Assembly: GCA_012934845.2 (NCBI GenBank)
Contig: WNNJ02003693.1
Span: forward strand, 52,737 to 116,736
Direction: 5' to 3'
Source of the DNA: Pomphorhynchus laevis
Lineage: Eukaryota; Acanthocephala; Palaeacanthocephala; Echinorhynchida; Pomphorhynchidae
DNA length: 64,000 nucleotides
In this document: positions 11,198 through 21,660 of the stretch, in pieces
How the letters are laid out: every line of letters begins with the position of its first letter
How positions within the stretch are numbered: position 1 is the stretch's first letter
Translations under genes and position numbers: made by a program
Notes under the pieces: model-generated
What the model saw: only the letters and a program-made list of their open reading frames with translations
What the model was told of the DNA's origin: nothing
Databases searched by the model: none

Positions 11198-12060
11198 TAT
11201 GGGATTGAATGTGCGAACTTTATAGATGGGCGAAAGTTGCTTGCAATGAGAGCAGGAATTAATTCGGGTCAAGCTATATTTTCTTACAAAGAGGAAGATT
11301 CAGTCAGCTGCCTGGTAGAATGCCAATTTCATTGGATCAAAGTGAAACCTTCTATTAGCAACGTATCCACCTCTAACCGTTAAAGAAGTAGGTCATTCGA
11401 GATGGATAATTGCTGACGCGACTGAGTAAATTGAACCGATAATTAGAATCGAACAAATAGAGATTTAAAAGGCTTTATTCAAAATCCGCTAGAAATAGAA
11501 GTTAGATCAATAGTTTATAGTTTCATAATATCATGCGAGATTGATAGTTGCTAGCGCGACTGCTCAATACCTACGGGCTTTAACAGCCACTTCTCGTGAA
11601 GCATTAGTATGCAGAGAAGAGAATTTGTTGCTTGATTATGCTGATACGTTTACGTTCTTCCACAGCGTTATCGCTAAACATGACATGGCTTGACAAGATT
11701 AGTTCAACATGAAAAAATATCTTAAGTGGCTCTTTATTGAGGTTAGAAGACTAAGAACAGAAGTAAGGTGTGTTATGCACGGAGTATAGTGATTGGTTAC
11801 ATGCAGTGTTATAAATCGACTAATGTCATTGATGAGACCGCATCGATTTAGTCTTTTGAAGAACTATAATGTCAGCATCTCAATCAGATAGAAGACGAAG
11901 AGCAGAAGCACCCTCCGAATTCCACTGAAGTATTTCAATGAAAACGAATCTTGAGTACTTCCCTTTGCGCTGGCTCCTGGTTTTTTGAAGACAGGCAAAC
12001 TAGTCGGCATTTGTAGTAGGAGATTTCCCTCTCCCCTAGACAGAACCTACAACAGGCCCG
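11198..12060 (-). mobile_element. Jockey-type LINE fragment, copy 3
   Basis: Minus-strand remains of the family seen at 0.2-3.7 kb. Near 11950-11850 one frame reads DADIIVLQKTKS, the endonuclease N-terminal block. Bases 11255-11400 resemble the 1800-1970 endonuclease region (AATTCGGGTCAAGCT, GGATCAAAGTG). R1 (11490-11602) and R2 (11198-11254) are embedded in it. No open frame survives. Confidence 0.6.
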
Positions 12061-12099
12061 AAATTCCCACTTGTGCAGTCTATGAATATTTAGCTGATG

Positions 12100-12960
12100 G
12101 AAATATCTTCATAACCTTATCGTCGATTGTAATGGGACGTTAATAAATAGAGACACGACATCTGCTGTGACGAAGTAGCATGTATCAGCGTGAAATTTTC
12201 TGATTAGTGTAGCAAATTCAGACCCATCTTTCACTCTCGTTTGACTACGAGTTTTATATTTTTGTAATAAGGATTTTATTATTTTTGATAATTCATGATT
12301 GAAACATGCATATGACGCGATGATCGGTCTAAACGATAGATTTGGTTTGTGAAGCTTTGGTAGCAAGTAAAGAAAGCTTGCACAGGCAGCCGTGGATCTA
12401 GATTTTTTATACATCAAGGCATCTAATTTTTGCTCCTTATGTAATTTCAAAAGTGTCCGGTTAAAACCTTTTTTACGTTTTTGAGTTGGGTCGTTTGTCA
12501 ACTTGATAAATTTTCCATTCGATAATAACTGCATCCCGTTTTCTACATAATCTGTAGTATTTAAAATAGTCATAGCCTTCCCTTTGTTAGCTTTGCAAAT
12601 CACAATGCTCTTATCTTTCAGTAAAGACTTTACTGTATCTCTTTCATTTTTTCACAAATTGCCTCGCAGTTTTCGGATTGCTTGTTTACAGTTTGTTTGC
12701 TGTGAAACAATTTCGTTGAATAAATTTGGAGGTAGTGAACCTAACAGGACTTCAGAATCACATCTTACTTCAGTTATCCTTGCCTTGTACGTCGGCACGA
12801 AGTGAGGTCCTCTGTTGAGCACAGCGATTTCCGTTTCTGTAAGTTCTCTTGTAGAGAGATTCTTAAAATTGTTCACTGTCTTATTGTAAATGATTCGTCT
12901 TTTTATGAGATACGAGATCTTATTGTCCTTTTTGTAGAAATTTGCTCATATATGGATGTC
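12100..12960 (-). pseudogene. Penelope-like element, N-terminal and RT part
   Basis: Minus-strand PLE coding remains. The 74-codon stretch 12876-12652 has NLSTRELTETEIAVLNRGPH, the conserved start of PLE proteins. The 164-codon stretch 12603-12109 has ANKGKAMTI, then FLYLLPKLHKPNLSFRPIIA and a block like DVVSLFINVPL, the first RT motifs of PLEs. The rest of the RT is missing on this strand: the sequence meets an inverted arrangement at about 13000. PLEs encode an RT plus a GIY-YIG endonuclease; the latter appears on the opposite strand at 13735-13870. Confidence 0.8.
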
Positions 12961-12999
12961 TAGTGATCCTTCTCAAAAATTACAACGTTATCTTTTTCT

Positions 13000-13595
13000 C
13001 TAAAATTACAACGTTATCGAAATCGATCTGGTTTCGATAACAAGATCGCAGATCTCTACATGGAAGGATGAGATAAAGACATTTATATACGCCTTTCAGC
13101 ACTTAAATCATATCGGCGATACGTAGATGACGTATTTATTATATTCAACATAATTATGAACACTGTAATTATACGAACGGCGCTAAATGAAAAGGCCCCA
13201 TCGATACAATGGGATGTAAAAGCTGAAGACTCTTCAGGCTGTTGCTTGTTTTTGGACATTGAGGTGCAGCGGAGGAATCGGATAACCACAAAGCTTTTCC
13301 GGAAACCTGGTATCTCGTAGAAACCAACGCATTGATCGAGCTATATACCATCCAAATATAAACTATCGGCAGCTACGGTGTTATTCCTTAGACCAAAGAT
13401 GATATGTTCACAACTTCACAGAGATACAGAGTCTGACAACGTATCGAACATGTTAAGTGCATGCGACTATCCACAATGGGCGATACGTCAAGCCAGGTCG
13501 AAGGCAAACAGAATTTTATACAACAAAAAGAATAAGATAACACAGTGAGCCGCTGATATGAAAAGCTTTATAAAGTCGATGTTTATTAACGATAG
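13000..13595. repeat. Left arm of a 600-bp inverted repeat
   Basis: Reverse complement of 14186-14785, with only scattered differences. An identical 68-codon stretch can be read on the minus strand here and on the plus strand in the right arm. The central spacer of about 590 bp holds the GIY-YIG end of a PLE. Confidence 0.9.
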
Positions 13596-14165
13596 ATGTC
13601 TGAATTGACTAGAAGATATAATAAAGAATAATAAAACTAGGACTGATACCATCCCAACAATTTTCTACTCTGCGAAACCAAGCTTGATATCCTTATTCAA
13701 AAGAAAGCCTATAAAATGCAGACAAAGGTTGTGGTTTACAAAAATTAATTGTACGGATTGCAATGCATTATATGTTGGGAAAACAAAACGACCGGTGACA
13801 ACACGTGTAAAGGAGCATCACAATATATGTAAAAGAAGTGACGCGTCATCCGCTATCTTTAATCATTAATTAAGGCACGATAACCAGATCGATTTCGATA
13901 ACGTTGTAATTTTAGAGAAAGAGCATAACAGCTTTAGAAGATTAATCCTCGAATCTCTGCACATTCATAAAACGGAAATATTGATGGACGGAAACAAGTT
14001 AAATTACAATTTAAAGCTTCCGCACGACTCGATGGACTGAGATCGAAAAGCATTAAGTGTGATTCTTCCATGTTTAGTTACTAGATAGTGTATAAAAGCT
14101 GTAATACTGCATTTTAGACTTAATTTTGAGAAGGATCCCTAGCTTGATCAAAACGTCAATAAAAC
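13040..14165 (+). pseudogene. Penelope-like element, RT end plus GIY-YIG endonuclease
   Basis: The + strand reads YRRYVDDVFII near 13110, the catalytic YVDD of a PLE RT, then LFLDIEVQRRN near 13250. After several stops, 13684-13869 reads CTDCNALYVGKTKRPVTTRV, the zinc-binding and GIY-YIG start of the endonuclease, and KEHH. The frame then continues as HDNQIDFDNVVILEKEHN and KLPHDSMD before a stop at about 14040. An A/T-rich 3' UTR and AAAACGTCAATAAAACATAT end the element near 14165. It is 5'-truncated and broken. Confidence 0.8.
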
Positions 14166-14185
14166 ATATACGTAATTCTATTTTT

Positions 14186-14785
14186 CTATCGTTAATAAAC
14201 ATCGACTTTATAAAGCTTTTCATATCAGCGGCTCGCTGTGTTATGTTATTCTTTTTGTTGTAAAAAATTCTGTTTGCCTTCGACCTGGCTTGACGTATCG
14301 CTTATTGTAGATAGTCGCATGCCCTTAACATGTTCGATACGTTGTCAGAATCTGTATCTCTGTGAAGTTGTGAACATAGCATCTTAGGTCTAAGGAATAA
14401 CACCGTAGCTGCCGATAGTTTATATTTGGATGGTATATAGCTCGATCAATGCGTTGGTTTCTACGAGATACCAGGTTTCCGGAAAAGCTTTGTGGTTATC
14501 CGATTCCTCCGCTGCACCTCAATGTCCAAAAACAAGCAACAGCCTGAAGAGTCTTCAGCTTTTACATCCCATTGTATCGATGGGGCCTTTTCATTTAGCG
14601 CCGTTCGTATAATTACAGTGTTCATAATTATGTTGAATATAATAAATACGTCATCTACGTATCGCCGATATGATTTAAGTGCTGAAAGGCGTATATAAAT
14701 GTCTTTATCTCATCCTTCCATGTAGAGATCTGCGATCTTGTTATCGAAACCAGATCGATTTCGATAACGTTGTAATTTTAGAGAA
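14186..14785. repeat. Right arm of a 600-bp inverted repeat
   Basis: Inverted copy of 13000-13595. Its outer edge ends at the same GATAACGTTGTAATTTTAG motif that starts the left arm, and this motif also occurs in the spacer near 13895, so recombination at that shared sequence could have built the palindrome. Confidence 0.9.
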
Positions 14786-14990
14786 AGAGCATAACAGCTT
14801 TAGAAGCTTAATCCTCGAATCGCTGCACATTCATAAAACGGAAATATTGATGGACGGGAACAAGTCAAATTACAATTTAAAACTTCCGCACGACTCGATG
14901 GACTGAGATCGAAAGGCATTAAGTGGGATTCTTCCATGTTTAGTGACTAGATAGTTTATAAAAGCTGTAATACGGTATTTTAGACTCAGT
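14755..14990 (+). pseudogene. Second copy of the PLE C-terminal end
   Basis: Immediately beyond the right inverted arm the sequence reads again NQIDFDNVVILEKEHNSF to KLPHDSMD with stop, nearly identical to 13880-14040, followed by the same 3' UTR. The PLE end is therefore present twice in direct orientation around the palindrome. Confidence 0.8.
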
Positions 14991-15006
14991 TTTTTCGGAA
15001 GTTTTG

Positions 15007-15171
15007 TTCAAGTTTTCGGAATCAAGAGCTATATTGGTGTTCAAGTTTTCGGAATCAAGAGCTATATTGGTGTTCAAGTTTTCGGAATCAAGAGCTATAT
15101 TGGTGTTCAAGTTTTCGGAATCAAGAGCTATATTGGTGTTCAAGTTTTCGGAATCAAGAGCTATATTAATA
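15007..15171. repeat. 33-bp minisatellite, about five copies
   Basis: Tandem copies of a 33-bp unit (TTCAAGTTTTCGGAATCAAG then AGCTATATTGGTG). Copies are almost identical. Because 33 is a multiple of three, the minus strand stays open and would read an 11-residue repeat LNTNIALDSEN. Nothing else suggests this is translated. Confidence 0.95.
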
Positions 15172-15312
15172 GCTGAAAGGTGAGTTTTTGCTTTTGATAG
15201 TTTTTGTTTAGTTTATTAATTTTTTATATTTTATTTTTTTTATTTTTATGTTTGTTTGTTGTATTTGCTTTTTGTTTTTTGTTTCTATTTATTTATTCAT
15301 ATATATAAGTAC
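15172..15312. other. T-rich spacer
   Basis: T-rich low-complexity sequence with TTTATT-like motifs. No feature is recognised. Confidence 0.5.
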
Positions 15313-15910
15313 ATAAGTACAGTTGGAAGGAACTAATTGCCTTAAGCCAGTTGGGAAGAGAAAATCTTCTTCCCAGCTGGAGGAAAATTTAAAAAATATA
15401 GAAAAAGAATCTTCAGTGCAAAAGAGGCTCTTGCCTATAAAGCAGGACTCTTTTGCAATTAGAGTAGTATGTAAAGAAAACCATAATCTAAACAAAAAAT
15501 AAGAGAGATAGAGAGGGAAATAAGAAAAACTGTTCGAGGAGAAATCTTCGAACGGTTTTTCAAAAGAGATAATTTCTACCGAATCTCCTTCAAAAGCTTA
15601 GCTTTGAAAGATAAATTCAAAGCGGCTTTAGTTGGAGAAGAGGGTATAGAAATTATCGACATTACTCCACAAGTGACGGCTATTCTTAAGCATGTGCCGT
15701 CATTTGCGGAGAAAGAAGATGTTTTCAGAATTCTTACATCAATATGATGTAAGGATTCTGAAAACATGCAAATCATACAATCAATCACATAGTTCCTTTC
15801 TTTTGAAGGGAACTATATGTAGTTTGAAAAAATTGAAAGAAGATGGAGGCAGCATCGCCGGACATCGAATATCTGTAAAGATATTAACAAATATTTTGTA
15901 TATTGTTTAA
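15313..15910 (+). other. Unidentified, broken coding-like region
   Basis: Three open stretches follow each other on the + strand in different frames: about 15313-15502 (lysine-rich; includes VGKRKSSSQLEENLKNIEKE), about 15488-15746 (includes VRGEIFERFFKRDNFYRISF and EIIDITPQVTAILKHVPSF) and 15692-15910 (ends GGSIAGHRISVKILTNIL). Codon use and amino-acid mix look protein-like rather than random AT-rich DNA. I do not recognise the family. It could be a decayed host gene or a mobile-element ORF. The last two stretches meet in a long hairpin at 15718-15768. Confidence 0.4.
15718..15768. repeat. Long perfect-looking hairpin
   Basis: ATGTTTTCAGAATTCTTACA...TGTAAGGATTCTGAAAACAT: an inverted repeat of about 24 bp per arm with a 3-bp loop and about one mismatch. 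It sits inside the unidentified coding-like region, where a sequence seems to have been copied in inverted form. Confidence 0.85.
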
Positions 15911-15989
15911 TTTCTTTATTAATTATTAAACTAAACTGAATTTAAATCTTAGTCTGATCGGCTTTTTATTTTGCTTTTATCTATAATAA

Positions 15990-16358
15990 GTAATTTTTTT
16001 TTCGTCAAAAAAGTAAATTAAAATTAAAAAATCTCAAAATTTTTAAGCACAAATACAAACTTTTGTATTGCTATTATAAACTAATTTTTATGCTATATAA
16101 CATACTATAATTTGATCAGCCATGCTCTTAAATATTTGACGATATTCAATTTTACATTTTTTAAAAAATATTTGGAAGTATTGTTTAAAAAAATAATTTT
16201 AAAATTTCATAACCAATATCAGAGTATATTGCTCAAAATATTTACATAAAATATATCTGATACATCTCGATACTTTAGTTGTGTTTGGGTATGAATAATG
16301 CATCTTCATTAGAAAATAATTGAAATTGTTTTATTATATTTTGCTATTTGCCTCCCCC
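15990..16358. repeat. Merlin left terminal inverted repeat
   Basis: Pairs with 17436-17802. Recognisable blocks: TTCGTCAAAAAAGTAAATTA at the outer end, GATCAGCCATGCTC in the middle, and GCTATTTGCCTCCCCCCA at the inner end. The arms differ at only a few positions, so the element is not very old. Confidence 0.9.
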
Positions 16359-16449
16359 CACTACTTAAATTGTACATGTGGGATAATCTACTTAAACAGA
16401 TTATACAAAATATTAAATAATATTAAATAAATATTTTAACTTCTTCCAG

Positions 16450-17383
16450 ATGACTGATTCAACTAACTGGATATCATTAGCTCGAACTATAACGTCGGAC
16501 GAAGACGCGGTTTAATTTCTCCAAGAACGCGGAGTCATTTCCAGGGGTATATAATTAGATATGCTGACAATCACTTTTTCTTTCCTTCATTAGAAAAAAA
16601 GTGTCGTCGATTGCAAGCAATGAAATTGGTGCAAAAAAGTAAATCTTTGCACTGGTATTGCTCCAAAGCAGGTTGCAAGGAATGGGTATCCGTCCATAAG
16701 AACACGTGGTTTGATGGATCCCGAATTCCATTGGAAAAGGTCATTCTCCTTGCATATTGCTGGACAAAGCAGTTAACCAGCATCAAATTTTGTAAAGACG
16801 AGTTGGGCCTGAGCCAAGAAACGGCTGTAGATTTTCGAAACTATTTTCGAGAACTGTGCGCTTTTGACGTTTTGCGCAACCCTTCATTTATTGGCGGCGA
16901 TGGACTCACAGTTGAAGTCGACGAGACCATGTATAGCCGTCGCAAATACAACCGAAGGAAGGTGTACCCACAACAATGGGTGTTCGGGGGTATTTGCCGC
17001 GAAACTAAGGAGTTATTTCTTGTTGCTGTGGATAATCGTAAAGCTGAAACATTAAAAGCGTGTATTAAGGCGTTCATACAACCTGGCACATTATTCTGTC
17101 AGATATGTGGAAGGGTTACAGCGGGCTGGATTCAATGGACGGATACAATTTTCAGCATTACACTATTAATCACAGTGAGGAATTTGTACGGGAAGAGGGC
17201 CACCACAAACAGACAGTGGAAAGCACTTAGAATCAGCTAAAAAGACGGAACAAGCTGGAATGTGGAACACATAGACAAATGCTGGATTACTATCTAGTTG
17301 AATTTCTATGGCGACACATGAATATCGGACAAAATTTATTTGAGAAGTTATTCACTCTCATTCGGGATTTTGCTGTAATGTAA
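16450..17383 (+). pseudogene. Merlin transposase, broken
   Basis: Reads MTDSTNWISLARTI then, past a TAA at about 16513, FLQERGVISRG, the usual Merlin N-terminus. A possible 48-bp GT-AG intron ending in CTTTCCTTCATTAG (16564-16591) would join it to KCRRLQAMKLVQKSK and the long open stretch to 17240. This has WFDGSRIPLEKVILLAYCW and the first catalytic D in VEVDETMYSRRKY. A frameshift near 17095-17105 moves the rest to another frame: LSDMWKGYSGL (second D), INHSEEFV, HKQTVEST (catalytic E), a TAG at about 17229 where W is usual, then RRNKLECGTHRQMLDYYLVE and EFLWR before the stop. The triad D, D, E is still visible. At least three changes disable it. Confidence 0.85.
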
Positions 17384-17435
17384 TTATTTTCAAGAAAAAT
17401 ATATTTATCATTTGAAATCATTATTTTGTTAACGA

Positions 17436-17802
17436 ATTGGGGAGAGGCAAATAGCAAAATATGATAAAACAATTTCAATTATTTTCTAATGAAGATGCAT
17501 TATTCATACCCAAGCACAACTAAAGTACCGAGATGTATCAGATATATTTTATGTAAATATTTTGAGCAATATAATCTGATATTTGTTATGAAATTTTAAA
17601 ATTATTTTTTTAAACAATACTTCCAAATATTTTTTAAAAAATGTAAAATTGAATATCGTCAAATATTTAAGAGCATGGCTGATCAAATTATAGTATGTTA
17701 TATAGCATAAAAATTAGTTTATAATAGCAATACAAAAGTTTGTATTTGTGCTTAAAAATTTTGAGATTTTTTAATTTTAATTTACTTTGTTGACGAAAAA
17801 TT
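17436..17802. repeat. Merlin right terminal inverted repeat
   Basis: Reverse complement of the left arm: starts GGGGAGAGGCAAATAGC, contains GAGCATGGCTGATC, and ends in TTACTTTGTTGACGAAAAA. Confidence 0.9.
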
Positions 17803-17803
17803 A

Positions 17804-18109
17804 TAAAAAAAACTTTCTGTGAATATGCATTATTTAAAGCTCAAACTTACCAGTCATGTCAAGATGTATAATAAGTATTTTATGTGATTTTTTTAACCAC
17901 AACGCTCTTATATTTGAGATTTAATTTAATTTTTAATTTTTTCAAAAAAAAAATAAAATATGTTTTTTAATACTCAACTCGGTTTCTACAAAATAAAATT
18001 GACATAGTCGATACGCATATTTATACTGCTTAAAATAAGCCAAATGATTTATTATTTGCTTGGGAGAACCAAACCGAGAAGACCCATATAATAATATTAT
18101 ATTATTTTA
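17804..18109. other. AT-rich gap
   Basis: No gene or repeat recognised between the Merlin element and the next PLE. Confidence 0.5.
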
Positions 18110-19255
18110 TTGTCCAATGATACGTTCGATGTTCTCTTAAATTGCTCAGGGCGTTTAATCATCTTGAGGAATAATTAAATAAGAAATTACTGTTCACGAC
18201 TTTTCGATTATTGTAATAGTCTTTTTCAAGAGTAATGACGCATTGGAAGGAAGGTGTAAATACTTTTATTCAAAACTTAACTAAATGGATAATATACGCG
18301 GATGATGCATTTTGTATATTGCCAGTAAATCCTGGACTACAAATTATCAAATTATTGAATAACAGAGATCCGGACATACAATGGAGTGTGATAAGATAAC
18401 ATACTGATGGTGATATATCATTCTTAAACGTGCTGATAACTAAAATAGTAGCGTTACGACGGATGTAAATTTGAAACCTAATATACGCTTGTGTCTAACA
18501 AATTGGAATACACATGTACACACTAACTACAAAATTATAGGGGCTTAAACGCTTTATGATCGGAATGTTTATATATGCTCGACATTAATGGTTAGGGACA
18601 GACAATTCCAGTCAGTCTCGAAATTGTTGGAATATAGAGATTTTCTTGGCAATACGTCAAGCAATTAACCGTTGTCTTAAGAATAAAATAATAAAGATTT
18701 TCTTACAAATAATACAAGGGGGTTAATAATAGTCAATGACAATTAAGAATACAAAAACACAGCAGAAAAAACTATATGATCAGTCAGTAGAGTCTATACA
18801 CTTCATGGCCTCATGTACAGTGGGATCTGAGCCCTCCAACCAATCCAACACGCCGCCTTACGACTAAACTACCCGGGGTATTTCACCCCCCCCCAAAAAA
18901 AAGAGTCTAATCGAGGCGGACTATGCTCGTTTAACGAGAGACGAGCTGCTTAAGAATGAGAATAAAATAAAAAATTATTTGAAAGCAGCACGAGTGAAAA
19001 ACAAGTATTCATACCTGCAGTATTTGTCAATGATACATGTACTAACCTAAACAACAATATAGCAGAAAATATTTCGTTATACCATTTAAAGAAATCTACT
19101 CTAGCAGGACAATTTAAGAAAAACCGACATATAAGTCGACTAATTTCACTTATAAAATCCCATGTCAGAATTGTCCAGCCAAAAATATTGGGCAAACAAA
19201 ACAAAGCTTGACAACGAGAATTAAGCAACATAAATATAATTTAATATTATAGGTT
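18110..19255 (+). pseudogene. Penelope-like element fragment
   Basis: Plus-strand PLE remains. The start (18110-18250) resembles 27590-27730: both have AAATAAGAAATTA-TGTT and GCAATAGTTCTTTTCAAG-like sequence, probably PLE terminal sequence. Near 18285 it reads WIIYADDAFCILPVNPG (YADD in the PLE RT context), then DPDIQWSV and DISFLNVLITK. A LINE tail (18775-18956) interrupts it. At 19140-19250 it reads YKIPCQNCPAKNIGQTKQSL and TRIKQHKYN, the zinc-binding/GIY-YIG block. Several stops are present. Confidence 0.7.
18775..18956 (-). mobile_element. Jockey-type LINE tail, tail-only copy
   Basis: Matches the 3' tail at 195-445 (CGACTAAACTACCCGGGGTA, TTTCACCCC, TCTAATCGAGGCGGACTATG, ACGAGAGACGAGCTGCTTAAG). 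A run of Cs and As near 18890 is specific to this copy. It lies between the RT and GIY-YIG parts of the PLE, so it inserted into it. Confidence 0.75.
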
Positions 19256-20293
19256 GTTTATAGGAAAGTTTGAACTGCGTTTGCTCTTACATTCATGTTA
19301 CTGTTGCAATCTTCGCAAGTTGCTTGATAGACATTTTTGTAATTTGGTATTATTTCGTCTGCTTCTCCCTTACAATGGTACAGCCGAACTCATCAACAGG
19401 TCGTATACCGTGGTAATTCCTTTTTAAAACTATTTGAACTTTCATATTCGAAATAAGAATATTTCTGTTTGTAGGTCTAAGCCTTACCGACTAGGCTAAC
19501 CATATATTGCATCTAGAAATTCTTAAGTGTATGAAACCTTCAATGTAATGAATTTCTGAAACCGCATTTTTCGAGATTCATTTAAAACATTCCTTTATAT
19601 TTAGCGCTAATGTGATCAAGAGATCATTGAATCAGTGATGGTGATCCTTTGATGTATTCTTTCATTTATTTTATCAACTTTGCGAGATCACACAACAAGA
19701 TTTCGGAGCAGAAACCAGCTGCGGTATCATTCATTTATTACTTCCTACTCTATACATCTTATGTGTATGATACGCATGAGAACAAGTCAATATTTTTTAT
19801 TTACGTCTTAACTAAATACCATTCTTCCGATCTATAACGAAAAAACAATTAACAAATGCACAACATCTTTACTATGCTATATCTTTATAATTAAAATATG
19901 TCATAAATTGGGTTAGTAGTGACACTCAGTTCTGCATCGTTCATTAATATCCTCAATATTACTTTGTAAAATTATATATTTGAAAGTGTCTTTTACGTAT
20001 TGAATTGCTTGTACAAGCGCACCATCATTATTCTCTCGCTTATTCAGAATATCATATCATGGTTGTTCATATTCGGGTGAGCGCTATAAGCAAGTCATTA
20101 TAAGAAAGATTATTCCGGTTTACGATAAACCTTAGTTTCGTGATGTAAGGATTCACATCTCAAACGTTTACCGGAAATTGGTAGTTGTCCAATATTCAAA
20201 TTCCATATGAATTCTTTAAGTCATCTTCATCTCCGGTTCATATTAGGGAGACATCAGAACAATATCTCTTAGAAGTTTACCGAAAATTGGTAC
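19256..20293. other. AT-rich gap with a partial duplication
   Basis: No gene recognised. The stretch 20165-20210 (TTTACCGGAAATTGGTAG, GTTGTCCAATATTCAA) is repeated in altered form at 20277-20340, just before the Naiad-like RT frame. Confidence 0.5.
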
Positions 20294-21660
20294 TTGCATG
20301 TAAATTTTAGTTGTCCAACATTCAATATTGTCTTCATATGCAAAAAGCTTTATTATGATATACTAGTAAAAGAGGTTAATTCTAATGATTTAAATGTAAA
20401 TCCAACATATGAACGTAGTGAGTTGAGTTTAGAAACAATTATTACAAGTCACTGTTCTATAATGTATAAAAAGGGTATAAAGTTTGAATCAGATAATAAA
20501 ACTATACCTATATTATATTGGAATCCAAAATTACATAAAAATCTAATAAAATCTAGGTTCATATGTAGTGCGTTAAAATGTACATTAAAACCACTTTCTG
20601 TCTATGTGAATAAAATACTTAAAGCAATTAAAGCACACTTTAAAAAATATTGCAAGGTAATCGAAATTAATACTGGTATAAAACACTATTTCAGCATTAA
20701 TTCTACAAAGGAATTTTTAGAACAGACAAAAAGAATAAATGTTCAAAATATAAATACATACGATTTTAGTACGCTTTATACAAATCTAGATTTAGTAGAT
20801 ATTAAAGAAGCGTTAGTAAAATTAATTAATCTTATACTCGGAAAAATATATACATATATATGTTATAATAACTATAACGCCTATCTAACAAAAATTAAAC
20901 CATCAAGTAAATATAAATATATGGATAAAATTGAATTAATAGAATCCTTAAATATTTTGATAAATCAAAATTATTTAAAAGTAGGGACATTTATATTTAG
21001 ACAAGTAAAAGGTGTTCCAATGGGTGGTAATATTATCCAAACTATAGCTGACTTATTTTTAAGCTTTATATAATATGAATTTGTTCATAACTGTTAAAAA
21101 ATAAATCTAAATTATATGAAGATATGAAATATATGTTTAGATATATTGATAATATATATGTATTTAATTCTAATAATTTTTATTCAATAAGTGAACAAAT
21201 TCATCCAGAAAGCCTTATTCTTAACAAAGCCAATATTTATGATAAAGGAGATATATATCTAGATATGTAAATTAAATTAACATCAATTTAAACTACAATT
21301 AATTTATATCGTAAAGATGACATATTTAAATTTACAAGAAACATATTTTTGCATGAGCATTCATGCATACCGGATAATTTAAAATATAATACATTAAATA
21401 ATGAAATGTTAAGAATTGCAACAATTTGTAACGATATGAGATTTATTCAAAATCATTTAAATAATTTAATAGATACATATTTTAAACTAGGTTACTACAA
21501 AAATTCCATCAAACAGAAAATAGTAAAATATATAAATCAACACAATAATATTAAAAATATATTTAAAAGAATTTGCAAAAAAATTTTATGGATGGATAAT
21601 AAATTTTATACTTTGTATTGGAATAAGATACTAACTATATAATCAAATTTAATCAGAGGA
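20294..21660 (+). pseudogene. Naiad-like PLE reverse transcriptase, decayed
   Basis: A 259-codon open stretch (to 21073) reads IPILYWNPKLHKNLIKSRFI, LKCTLKPLSVYVNKILKAIK, INTYDFSTLYTNL and FRQVKGVPMGGNI with IADLFLSFI. These are the successive RT blocks of the GIPMG-ADLFL type common in invertebrates. After stops, about 21124-21170 reads MFRYIDNIYVFNSNNF (active site RYIDD, here with N for the second D), and 21300-21642 reads LYRKDDIFKF, HEHSCIPDNLKY and RIATICND, the usual C-terminal part. No GIY-YIG domain is seen; in Naiad elements it sits at the N-terminus, and this copy may be 5'-truncated. I infer the Naiad label from memory of the family. Confidence 0.65.

Larger units (their letters stand above)
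15990..17803 (+). mobile_element. Merlin-superfamily DNA transposon
   Basis: A 1.8-kb element with long terminal inverted repeats (15990-16358 and 17436-17802, about 365 bp each) around one transposase gene. The transposase has the IS1016-like DDE fold of the Merlin superfamily (motifs given in the gene entry). Merlin elements usually leave 8-9-bp target duplications. The ends here lie in A/T runs and I could not fix the exact borders or the duplication. The gene is broken, so the copy cannot move by itself. Confidence 0.85.

Noticed and set aside
13083-13351. Minus-strand open frames in the left inverted arm, repeated in the right arm
   Set aside because: They are antisense to the PLE RT, which reads correctly on the + strand of the left arm (YRRYVDDVFII).
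14940-15143. 67-codon minus-strand frame with an 11-residue repeat
   Set aside because: It arises because the minisatellite unit is a multiple of three. No start context, conservation or domain supports it.
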